Source: Flammulina velutipes
Taxonomy: Eukaryota; Basidiomycota; Agaricomycetes; Agaricales; Physalacriaceae
Assembly: GCA_011800155.1 (NCBI GenBank)
Contig: CM022374.1
Span: 124,001-188,000, forward strand
DNA: 64,000 bases
Direction of reading: 5' to 3'
Under the pieces are notes generated by a model. The model did no database searches. It saw nothing but the letters and a program-made list of their open reading frames with translations, and was not told where the DNA came from. Each line of letters begins with the position of its first letter. The first letter of the stretch is position 1. Made by a program: the position numbers and the translations under genes. Positions 44,708 to 54,461 of this stretch are shown piece by piece.

Positions 44708-45039
44708 CCTTGGCGACGGCGTATCTAGAAATGATTGTGAGCGCGTTGTTCCGATCTGGTGTGGGCGCAAAGCCTTTCAAGAGCAGTCTGGACGAGGAGG
44801 AGCAGATCGCGCATCGGTGTGGCCCCTGGGAAGATTCCAACACCAAGACACGACCCGAACCTCCCCGCCTTCTGCCCTCTAAGACTGGCGGATGGGAAAG
44901 AATGAATGCTTGCCTTGGTTGTGGTAGCAGATGAAGAGTGAGACAACAAAAGTTAAATGTTGTAGTTTTGCGCAAGGTTCACGGTAAAGGCCGTAGATGT
45001 GATAGTCACATCTGTGACCTTATCATTCCTCAAGGCTCG

Positions 45040-48000
45040 ATGGTACTGCCAAAAAAGTCCAGGAAAAAGGCGCCAAAGCTCGCTATTAACTACGCGACCG
45101 CTGGCTCGTCCAAATCACAGCGAGAAGTCCTGGGCTTGTCTGGAATTAGGCGCCAAAAAAACCTCCAGCTCGCAGAGCGCAGCGCCAGGGTCCATGAACT
45201 CACTCGCGCTCAACGGTTGCAACTCCACGCTCTCCAGCAAGCGCCTCCCCCAGTCCCTCCTGCCGATGACAACGATGACTATGAGATGATGGATGATATC
45301 TTAGGTGGTCAGGACCGGATGAATGTCAGCCACGAAGGCGGAGAGTTTGGCGAGATTCTGGATCGCCTTACCGACGAATATCGCGAGGCGCAGATGTTCG
45401 TTGTTTCCTCTTTACAATAACCCTTATTTATCTTGCTTCAACAGGCGCAGACCAGGCCGCCGCCGGGACTGGTGCACGCGAAGGGACCGCACGCAGAGGC
45501 GCGTTGACATGTTCAAAAGACAACTACCCACGTTGGTGGAGGCCTACATGGACTGGTCCTCTACGCGCGGTGTTGATGGTCTCAATAACTTGGCGCCGTA
45601 TCAGTGTGAGGCAGGCGCAGGGGAGACGCCTCAAAAGCACACGCTAAATGTTGTTGATATTTTTTGTGAGCAGTCTCGTCTTCTCCATAAGCAACGCCTT
45701 GACATTCCGACAGGGAGGCGCCAGCAAGACATCACTGTAACACAGAACGACGCCACTGTTGCCGCGGCTATAATTCGTAACGGGCTTATCCCAGTGGCGC
45801 CCGTCTTCCACTCTTTTGCTATCACCACACGAACGTTGGAGATGTTTCGCGTCGCCCGCCTACGTTGCCCCCAATTATCCATCGACGTGTTTGTCAAAAG
45901 CCTAGGTGATATCCATCTGGCGCCTCCACGTTCAACCCTCAAGACCCAGTTCTCCATCGCATTTGACATCTACGAAGACATACTCCTGGCTGTCGATAAA
46001 AGGGTTCAGCAGGCTCTCGGACGCGACGACGTACATCATCGAATCAAAAATGCATGCCCGTGCTGCATGTATGAGCTCGATGGCGAGGACGAGCTCATCT
46101 ATCGCATCCTCTTTTGCATGGATGGGAATGATTCCCTCAAGCGCATCTTCCGCTCGGCCTCAAACTCCGGCGACGAGAATCTCCCACCAGAAAGCAGAGA
46201 ACGACTTGATGATCGCGAGGACGGCTCTGACTACTTCCTGGCTAGGGAAAAGGTGGACGCCTGGGCAAAAGAGAGGCTCAGTGCGATGCTGGGGGATTTG
46301 CCAGTTGAGGAAGAGCTCAATCTATGCGAGGATCGGTGGGAAAATATGAAGAATGACATGGTGTCGCGCATGTGGGGGATTTTTGAGGAGACGGGTCTCT
46401 TCCTGGCTCTTTGCCGCCATGGTTTCGTTCTTGTCGGCGCTGATATGATTCGTAGCGGGGAGCTGTAAGTCTTTGGTTGCAGTTTCGTGCTTTTGCTGAT
46501 GTGCTCCTACAGCGCAAAGTATCCTCTTGCCATTGTCGAATATCTATTGGATACCCTGGGCTCTGACCTGGGAGGAGGCTACGACATAGGCTGTAAATTT
46601 GGCATAACACTCAAGCGCGCACCAGTACTTGGCAAACTCGCCCAACAGCTTCGATACACCTCTCTTGTTGGCCTTTTCCACGGGTACGCGCATAATCGCT
46701 ACTGCCAGACTTGCAATCTGCCGACGTACAAGTGCGGTTGTGGCCTTGAGGATTTCGAGGGGTGTGAACGGGAGTTCTCACGGACGAATGCCGTTGCTGG
46801 CGTCACACGATATGCCACCAGGTTCCATCGTCGACAACTCATTGCAGCGCTGCTACGGCGAACAGATATGGATACTTATGAAAGATTGAGTGAGTTTTGA
46901 CTGCCTCCCCATCATTGTCTAGCTAACCCCACCAGGTATCTTTCTTGTCAATAACTATAGGCAGGCTTTAGATGTTCTAGCCAACAAGTTCGCGCTCGAG
47001 GTGGCGAAGAAAGAGAAGGGTGTGGCCTCGGATGACGACTTCATCGCGTGGCTAGCGGCAGAGCGGAAACATCTAGAGCAGCTGAAGCGGGAGCCTCCAG
47101 AGGAGACGCTCCAGATGGAATACCTGGCGAAACTCAAGCTGCATGCCCAGTATGCGGGTCAACTCGATAGGGCAAAGGATCACTGGAACGTCGTCACCCC
47201 AGATACCATCGACGCTCGCGACTACACGAACTCTCTAGAGACGGCACGTCGCCATACGCAGGAGAAGCTGGATCGCGCCCTGGACAATGTTCAGACTCTG
47301 GAAGTCAGACTGAAGATTGTACCGTCTGAGCGCTGGACTCCCGCTTCGGATATCTGGGAGACAACAGAGGAGCTGCTGAGGTCTCGCACCTATCGTCGGG
47401 CGTTGGATGTGTTGGAGGGGCTTGTCGTTGCGCGGCTATTTGAGCTCACCAAGATGAACCAGTCGCAAACAGGTGAATACAACGATAGTCCTCTGTCGAA
47501 GCTTTGCTGACTACATGCTCTAGGTTACAAGCTGCGAAAGCATATAGCTAATGCGCTGAAGACTCGCTCTCAAGCAATACGGACAGCGTTGGAAAAGTAC
47601 AACGCCGCCGCCAATGAGTTTCGCCCCCCGCGCCCTAACTTGAATTGGGATCAAGTCGTCGAATACGCTTTCCTCTCGGAGTTCGACCTGCTTCGTGAAT
47701 CTCGGAGTGATATACGTCGGGAGATATGGGCTCAGCCTTGGGCGCGCATTTTAATGGACCAATACTTCAAGATGGAGCGCGCCAAGGAGGAGATAAAACG
47801 GCTCAACATCGAGATCCGACGCCTCATCACATACATCCAAGACGAGGACGCAGAGCTGGAGCGGCAGCGCCTTGACTGGGTGCAAAAAGACTCACGGATT
47901 GCCTTCCAGATTGATCGGTTCCGCCAGCGCCGAGCGCGATTCAACGCCCGTCACTTAGAGCGCCTCTCGAAGTTGTCATTAGATCCAGGATTTTCGGGTA

Positions 48001-48335
48001 CACTGCGGCCTGGTGTCCGTGCCTCCTTCCCTACGGCGCCCAATGCCCCCATCATCCCTCCCTCCACTGCACCTCTCGACGTCCCGACTCCGACGGCGCG
48101 AGGTGTAGAGTCAGAAGCTGACGACGTGGAGAACGCTGAATCAACGCATCCGGTGCCGGGCGACGTAACGATGGGCGAGACAACGGAGAATGAAGCGGCG
48201 GCGGCACCAGAGCAGACGCAGGCGAAAGTAGACGATAGCGATGATGAAGACGACGACGAAGACGACGGCGCTCTCTCGGAGACTGAGGAGCTTGCCCAGC
48301 AACTCGAGCTTGTGGCGCAACTAGGCGATGATTAA
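45040..48335 (+). CDS. KDZ transposase, CxC1 type
   Basis: Second KDZ transposase of the element, 1033 residues in five exons (45040–45395, 45445–46464, 46513–46889, 46936–47472, 47524–48335). It differs strongly from the one at 38790–42743. Catalytic landmarks are D345 (FCMDGNDSLKRI), D483 (GGGYDIGCKFG), FHGYAHNRYCQ and E544 (LEDFEGCEREFSRTN). A CPCC cysteine pair precedes the core. Downstream helices (FLVNNYRQAL) are typical of the superfamily. The C-terminus is acidic (DDSDDEDDDEDDG). The first donor (GTTCGT at 45396) was chosen because it alone joins the basic N-terminal exon in phase. Both KDZ genes have open frames; whether they act together or one is a passenger is unknown. Confidence 0.92.
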
Positions 48336-48446
48336 GGACGCTGTACATTATTCTTACTATCCTTATACTTATTTATCATATATTTAAACATACTTATGAT
48401 CTCTGTTGTATTATAGTTTATTTTTCGAATTTCTGGGTATATTATC

Positions 48447-48741
48447 AAAGACTGCGCCACCCGACGATGAGCTCAAGTGGCGGGACAGCGATCAGAGAGC
48501 GTGCGTTGATGCCGGACAACGTCCGTGAGGGGCAATTGATGCGGGATCAAGTGTGTGGCGACACGGGTAACCTACCCGATGTTATCCCGGTGGAAGGCTG
48601 ATATTATATTGTACAAAGTACCTACATGTATACAGCGCTATTGCATGACAGTGAGGAACACCCCGAATCAGCCTAACAAGACCTGACGATCTGGGCCACT
48701 TGCCCGGCCTAATTAGGTCTAAAGGGTGGGCTGATCAGGTG
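48447..48741 (-). repeat. Right terminal inverted repeat of the KDZ element
   Basis: Reverse complement of the left repeat, outer 235 bp identical, inner part diverging slightly. Being uninterrupted, it shows the original form of the repeat through GGGTGGCGCAGTCTTT, which on the left side is split by the foldback insertion. Confidence 0.95.
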
Positions 48742-48749
48742 ACGTCACC

Positions 48750-50072
48750 ATTGATTTCAGCAACACCAACTTGGATCGGAACACTCGCAAGGGAACCCGC
48801 TTGAATTCAGAACGTGCGCGCGCGTTCTATCAACGTATCGTGCGCCACGTGCTCGCAAACACCGGAAACACCCTTCTTGACATCGTGATCTTTGTCTCCG
48901 GTCGCGACACACCACAGCTTGTCTTGGAAGGTGTCGTTGAGATACTACGGGACCTTGTTGCTCAATGCGAACGATGGAGATCGTTCACTGGGAATGTCAA
49001 AGAAATCCCTGTGGACGTCTTTGCCCCCCTGCATCATCATCTCCCACAATTACAACGCGTGGCCATCGATTATTCCTTTGTCAACGACAATCCAGCCCCA
49101 GATTTCCAGGGCATCTCGCACATCTTCGCCGATGCGCCACGTCTAGTGGATGCCCACTGCAGGTCCGATTCTTTCGATAGAATCTTCTTCGAGATGCCCT
49201 GGGAACAGCTACACAGGGCAAGTCTGCGCCCTTCCTCGCACCAACAACTAGTCCACTATCTGCAAAGCATCTCACATTCTCTGGATTTGCGTCAATTGGT
49301 CCTTTCGGGATGCGAATCCCTCATGGCGAGTTTGCCATTGGAACAACAAACCGTGCTCCCATGCGTCGAGGAGCTCACACTTTTTTCCCTCGATGTTGTG
49401 CCGTATCTCCGTCTCCCGTCGCTTGTCAATCTTAGCCTACAGCCTGACTGCGGCTATTCGATAAATCATTATATGGACGCCGTCATCAGTTTTCTGACTC
49501 GCTCCAAATGTGAGCTCAGAGCACTTGAAATGGACTCATATGAATCGTCATTCAACATCCATCTGCTCTTTCCTTACCTCGGCAGGCTGCAAGTGCTACA
49601 CCTCTACGTCGAGCCTTGGCTCTCGGTGAACATCCCAGCGCTACAGGAATGTGTGTCATCCCTGGAACTAGAAGCTCTTCGAGAGCTGGAGATATCCTTT
49701 GGGACGCTACCAGTAAGCCGGAATGCCAATTTGGAATCCCCCGAGGATGTAGCAGGCGCTGTCTTGGGTATGGTTTGGGAGGCGATCTGTGCACGGAAGG
49801 AAAGTGCGAGTAAACTTCAACGAGTAGGAGTAGAGGTGTCTTTTGCGGGCCAACGAAGGGGCCTGTTGAACAAGGTTCTTCTCACTTGCGACCGTGCCGT
49901 TCTTGAAGGTCTGCGGGGATGCAGTTTCGAGATTGAGGTCTTATTCCGGTGTGAGTACACATATTATATCATGAGATGACGACTAACAGCATGATCTATA
50001 GATTATTACGAGGGTACGAAACTGTCGCAATACGACTTATTGAAAGAGGCCGTCGTAAACGATGTGGTTTAG
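48750..50072 (+). pseudogene. F-box protein gene, 3' part (continuation after the KDZ insertion)
   Basis: Continues the frame from 22835 with IDFSNTNLDRNTRKG, then a 400-codon exon to 49950, a 51-nt intron (49951–50001) and a last exon 50002–50072 ending VVNDVV. The combined coding sequence would be 495 residues: F-box at the N-terminus and a leucine-rich-repeat-like body with many LxxL/LxL strands (LPQLQRVAIDYS, LRQLVLSGCESL, LRALEMDSYESS, LRELEISFG). No stop or frameshift is seen in this part. Without its promoter and F-box it is probably not translated in the present arrangement. Confidence 0.88.
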
Positions 50073-50444
50073 CACGTACTACTAGTGTGGGTGCAGGAAA
50101 ATATATTTTCGCTTGTCTATCTGCATGGAGAGCGTCTCTGGGTTTCTACTCATTTGCTACTCATAACGTTCTCTGAAATTTGAACGTCGGCATGTCCCGG
50201 GCCAGACCACTGCGACCGGAAGGAAGGAAAGGAAGGAAATTACACGGCACGGTCCCATCAGGAACGCCGGAGGGATATTACATGATGGTTCGTATACTAC
50301 GTGAGTCCCATCTCCCACGCTATCCAACCCATCCAATATCCGCCTCTGTCGAGCAACCCGCCGCCGAGCTCACGGTATCTCACGTGGTAGAACGTCGGAC
50401 CCAACTGAGACAACAAAATTTTTTCTGTGGGAAGAGTTAGCCAG

Positions 50445-53400
50445 TCAAGCACTGAGAAGTCGTACCAAGGGTGTAGCGTAAAAAGTCTGGAGAATCTCGT
50501 GAGCGTACTTAGCCGTCAGAGAAAGGGAATCTTTGTGGTAAATAATGCACTGTAGAAAAAGGGCCGGCGATAATTGATAGGCGGACGCGAGAAGACCGGG
50601 TGCTTCAGCATAAAGCTTTCGCAGCCATTCGTCGCGTAAGACCATAACGCGCGGTGAACCAGTGCAAATTAGCATGGCATGTTCCGGGGTTTCTACATTG
50701 TTTGCGCAAAATCTGCAAAGACGTCCTTCTCTCGGAACGGCGGGGAAAGCATGATCACTCCATCTTAACTTTTCAACAGCAAGAAGATGCTCCGATAACA
50801 AAAGGCGCGTGATAGCATCACGGTGTACGGCGACGTCGATCTCTAAATAATGCCGCCGACACATTGCAATGATTTTATGTGGTCCTTTCTTTCCTTTCGG
50901 AGGCTCTCTTCTTCCATGTAGTAGGTACAACTTTATAGTGCCATCAATCTCGGCTTGTAACTTTATTTCGATTGCGCTGACGACATCAGCCGCATGTTTC
51001 AGCAGAAGCTCCGGGGTCGTAGACGCCACACTATGATTCGGAAGATTGAGCTCCAGGTTTGACAAAGCCATTCCCAGTTCTTTGATCCATGTGTGATGTC
51101 CTCTTTTGTGCAACTCTATCATTCCTTTGAGTGCACGACGGGCTAAATGTGTTGGTGGCAATACAAGCAAGTACTCGAGGTACTGTATGCATAGCAAGTA
51201 CCTCCGAACAAGGATTGGCATTATACCTGTCTCGGTATATAGCACAGCAATAATAGAGTGCGATCCAATTCGGAGTAGACGTCTAAGAAAAGCCTTCTGA
51301 ACGTCAACCATCCGCTTAGCGTGAACTTTTTGGTAGTCCGGCGAGATATCACAACCATACGTCAGATGACAGTCCACTCGTGCCATATATAGTTGCCTCA
51401 ACTCCTTGACCGGAAGACGTCCGGTTTTATCCTCCACCGCCCAGATATTATGACCTGCATACCATGCCGCTCTCTCTTTGGCAATGTAATGCTCTTTGAA
51501 CGTGTTTGCCCGAGGTTCTGTTGTAAATGTAATACCAACATACTTCTCCTTTACAGAAATATCCAGTCGATGGTTCGCGATGTAAAAAATCGGCGCCGGA
51601 ACGAGTGGCGTTCCGAATTGCATGACCTTCGTTTTTGATCCGTTGATCACTAAGAAGTTGATGGATGCCCATTGCTCAAGCTCCCAAAGTTTCGCTTGGA
51701 GGCCTTCTGCCGTAGTGCTGAACAAAAGAATGTCATCTGCTTGTGCTAGCAGTGATACATGTTGTCCATCGAGACAGACATCATCATCCCGGTCGGTTAT
51801 TTTCAAGTCTGCCATAAATAAGTTCCACAGGATCGGTGATGCAGAATCACCCGTGAGCAAGCCAATCAGCGCCTCAAAGGATTCTGAAGTCATGTTATCA
51901 TGGCGAACATGGTATGCAACCTTCTCGTACATCATGCGAAGCCAGTCAAATAACGGCCCGCCCATGCCCATTCTTTGCAGCTTAAGCCAGAGAGTTTCTC
52001 GATGGGTCCATGGGAATGCATTAGACCCATCAATCACAGCCGTAAATAAAGGTTTCCTGTGAGCCTTGGCCCAGTCCTTTGCGCACTTCAGAATGAACGG
52101 GTTATTATCCGTGCGGTACTTTGCACGAAAACCGTTCTGAAAATCGGGAATCAGGTTATACTTGTCTGTCCACTGCGTCATCCGTCTGTGTATAAGAAGT
52201 GTAAGACATCGAAAGAGGCAGCTCTCCAGTCCTATCAGCCGATAACTGCTGGGGTCATCTGCAGGTTTCCCTCGCTTCAGAATGCCTATGAGGACAATTT
52301 GTACCCACTCTTCCGGTGCATCACGCCTCGTGATACATTCATTAAGGAAGTTTGCCAGTTCATCGTTATCAAATGTTGCAATCTCTGCATAGGTAAGATG
52401 ATCTTCCCCAGTTGCGCTTGATCCGGATTTCTTATCATACAGTGCTTCTTTGAGCCACACAATATCGTCGTCAGCCGTAAATGGCCTTTCAAAGAATTTC
52501 TCCATCGAGGGATCCTTGGTCACGGGAGGCATCCAAGCTCCATTGGTTGTATTGAATTTGTGCTGTGTGGCGTCGAAAGTCTCGGGAAAGGTTTTGGGTG
52601 GGTTCAGCCTTTCTTGGAATTCTGCTTTGAGCTCTTCACTGGTTACTTCTGATCTCTCAGGTTTGGGGTCAGCCAGATGTCGTAATTCCATCCAGAACTT
52701 CGCGGGTGTGTGTGCTTCTAGTAGTCTCACACGGTGACGGCGTTGTAGCGCTCTCATGCGTTCTCGGCCCCGATGTGGGATGGGGAATATCTCTCGAGAA
52801 GGTAATGACCTTCTCTCCAGCTTCTCAACTGCATATCCGGTGATATTCACCTTAGCAGCTCGTATTGATTGGGATGGGTCAGAGTCAGTCCGAGTTGATC
52901 TGTCTGGTGAGATGGTGGGACGGCTGATTACAGGAATAGTCATTGGTACAAGTGTTGTCGCATGTTTTAGCATAGCCATCACCGTATTTAGATGACCATT
53001 CTTTAGAGCTGATTCCTTTGAAATATAATGAAAAAGTACTGATCCGTCACGTTCCTTGATACGCTCAGTAATTAATCGCAGAATGTCCCCGTTGGGCACG
53101 TTCCAGCCCCTGCTTTTATGAACTAACGCCTTGTCTACAATGAGTCTGATTGACTCTTTGTCTTTTGTTAGAATCTCAATGTGGCGCTCGCCCGGAGCAT
53201 TCCACACCGCCGCGAGCACAGCCACTAGAGAAGCGCGCTGCTTTGTCTGGTCTCCCGAGACTCTTGTGATCGCACTTGCATGCAACAACGGGCCAAACCA
53301 GCAGCCCGCAATCGCATGATCCTCTCCAGCAAACATGTATGACATCCCATGTACGGCAATTTTGAGAGCGCCCCGGTTCGGTGTTGGGAGCGTGGTTCCG

Positions 53401-54461
53401 AATAACTTCTTCAGTTGTTTGTCTTCATCCTCAGCACCCTCTCGCATGTTCGCAACAAGCTTATCCAAGTCATTTAATTGTACAGGATTATGCTTTGCCG
53501 CCAAAACCCTCTTCGCTGGCGACGTCTGAGGTATCCAAGCACTGGGCATGTCTTTGAGAGTGAGAACCAAAGCTGCATGATCAGAATACTCTGCATTTGG
53601 TTGTAGGACTTCAAAAGCTTTGACTCTAGAGAGAGCAATGTCTGAGCATACAGCATAATCAATGACAGTACACCGGGAGCCTTGGAAGGATGTAAATCTA
53701 GCGCCTTTGTCCCGAAAGCGTTCGAGCCCGTTGAGAATAGTAAAGTCAAGCCGCACACATAGGTCAATCAACCACCGTCCGCGCGAGGTAACCCTAGTAT
53801 CATCATGATCCAAAGAGACTCTATCAGACAATTCAGACCGGGACGGAAAGGATGGGCTCCGACATGCAGTGCGTGCATTTAGGTCACCCATGAATATAAT
53901 ACGCCTTCCCAACATATGAGCTTTTGCAAGCGAAACAGCTAATAAACTTTGAGGGTCATCAGATAGGGTAGTTGATCTCCAGTCGCTACCTTCAGGATAG
54001 AGATAGACAGAATAAATCAGTGTGTCTCCTAGCTCAATAGCCACAAAATCGGGACCGGAGAAATCCTCTGCTACTCGTATGTTTAGATCTTTTCGCGCCA
54101 TGATCGCCGTGCCTCCCCATGCATCTCTGAAGTTATCCCCCAGTGGTCGAGGTCGAGAGATAATTTTATATCCATCAGGCAGCGTTAGAGTAGTGTGTTG
54201 CTCAGGCCTTAGATGAGTCTCCTGTAGCAAGTTTATGTCATAGCTCTCGAACAGATTCAAGAAATCCGGGCAGTCCATCTTCAACGGTAATCCTCCATCA
54301 ATGTTCCAGCTTCTAACAGTCACTTCGGTGCGTGAGTTGGGAGAAGTGTTCAGTGGTATATTGATGACATTAGCGTTGTATAAGTAAGGGACTGCCCCTA
54401 GGCATTTAAAGATCCTTGAGTAGACTGTACAGTAAGAGACGTAGTTGTAAAAGCACTCCAT
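50445..54461 (-). CDS. LINE ORF2: endonuclease, RNase H-like domain, reverse transcriptase, CCHC
   Basis: Protein of 1338 residues from the ATG at 54461. The AP-endonuclease domain (about residues 35–275) has SWNIDGG, LLQETHL, GDLNARTAC and EYSDHAAL, all catalytic positions present. An RNase H-like region (about 360–490) follows. The reverse transcriptase (about 700–960) has LIGILKRGKP, AVIDGSNAFP (first Asp), LTGDSASPILWNLF and AQADDILLF, a QADD version of the usual Y/FADD. The C-terminus has a CCHC-like finger, CRFCANNVETPEHAMLIC. The protein nicks the target and primes reverse transcription there. It overlaps ORF1 by 64 bp in another frame. Confidence 0.92.
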   Translation of the reverse strand: MECFYNYVSYCTVYSRIFKCLGAVPYLYNANVINIPLNTSPNSRTEVTVRSWNIDGGLPLKMDCPDFLNLFESYDINLLQETHLRPEQHTTLTLPDGYKIISRPRPLGDNFRDAWGGTAIMARKDLNIRVAEDFSGPDFVAIELGDTLIYSVYLYPEGSDWRSTTLSDDPQSLLAVSLAKAHMLGRRIIFMGDLNARTACRSPSFPSRSELSDRVSLDHDDTRVTSRGRWLIDLCVRLDFTILNGLERFRDKGARFTSFQGSRCTVIDYAVCSDIALSRVKAFEVLQPNAEYSDHAALVLTLKDMPSAWIPQTSPAKRVLAAKHNPVQLNDLDKLVANMREGAEDEDKQLKKLFGTTLPTPNRGALKIAVHGMSYMFAGEDHAIAGCWFGPLLHASAITRVSGDQTKQRASLVAVLAAVWNAPGERHIEILTKDKESIRLIVDKALVHKSRGWNVPNGDILRLITERIKERDGSVLFHYISKESALKNGHLNTVMAMLKHATTLVPMTIPVISRPTISPDRSTRTDSDPSQSIRAAKVNITGYAVEKLERRSLPSREIFPIPHRGRERMRALQRRHRVRLLEAHTPAKFWMELRHLADPKPERSEVTSEELKAEFQERLNPPKTFPETFDATQHKFNTTNGAWMPPVTKDPSMEKFFERPFTADDDIVWLKEALYDKKSGSSATGEDHLTYAEIATFDNDELANFLNECITRRDAPEEWVQIVLIGILKRGKPADDPSSYRLIGLESCLFRCLTLLIHRRMTQWTDKYNLIPDFQNGFRAKYRTDNNPFILKCAKDWAKAHRKPLFTAVIDGSNAFPWTHRETLWLKLQRMGMGGPLFDWLRMMYEKVAYHVRHDNMTSESFEALIGLLTGDSASPILWNLFMADLKITDRDDDVCLDGQHVSLLAQADDILLFSTTAEGLQAKLWELEQWASINFLVINGSKTKVMQFGTPLVPAPIFYIANHRLDISVKEKYVGITFTTEPRANTFKEHYIAKERAAWYAGHNIWAVEDKTGRLPVKELRQLYMARVDCHLTYGCDISPDYQKVHAKRMVDVQKAFLRRLLRIGSHSIIAVLYTETGIMPILVRRYLLCIQYLEYLLVLPPTHLARRALKGMIELHKRGHHTWIKELGMALSNLELNLPNHSVASTTPELLLKHAADVVSAIEIKLQAEIDGTIKLYLLHGRREPPKGKKGPHKIIAMCRRHYLEIDVAVHRDAITRLLLSEHLLAVEKLRWSDHAFPAVPREGRLCRFCANNVETPEHAMLICTGSPRVMVLRDEWLRKLYAEAPGLLASAYQLSPALFLQCIIYHKDSLSLTAKYAHEILQTFYATPLVRLLSA

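Larger units (their letters stand above)
22836..48741. mobile_element. 25.9-kb KDZ-superfamily DNA transposon with TET/JBP and multi-gene cargo
   Basis: Element of 25,906 bp bounded by inverted repeats that start CACCTGATCAGCCCACCC, and flanked by a perfect 8-bp duplication ACGTCACC (22828–22835 and 48742–48749). Removing the element plus one duplication restores an open F-box reading frame, which fixes the ends to the base. It encodes two KDZ transposases (38790–42743 and 45040–48335), a TET/JBP dioxygenase (44707–43217) and nine other genes. 8-bp duplications are known for Zisupton-type elements and also for hAT. Association of KDZ elements with TET/JBP genes in basidiomycetes is established; the full cargo seen here is, to my knowledge, not functionally described. 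All transposase and TET frames are open, so the copy may be autonomous. Confidence 0.95.

Noticed and set aside
44568..44934. Plus-strand frame at 44671–44934 with Cys residues near the end
   Set aside because: It lies opposite the 5' region of the TET gene and ends just before the second transposase. Composition is protein-like, but no domain or splice link to either gene was found.
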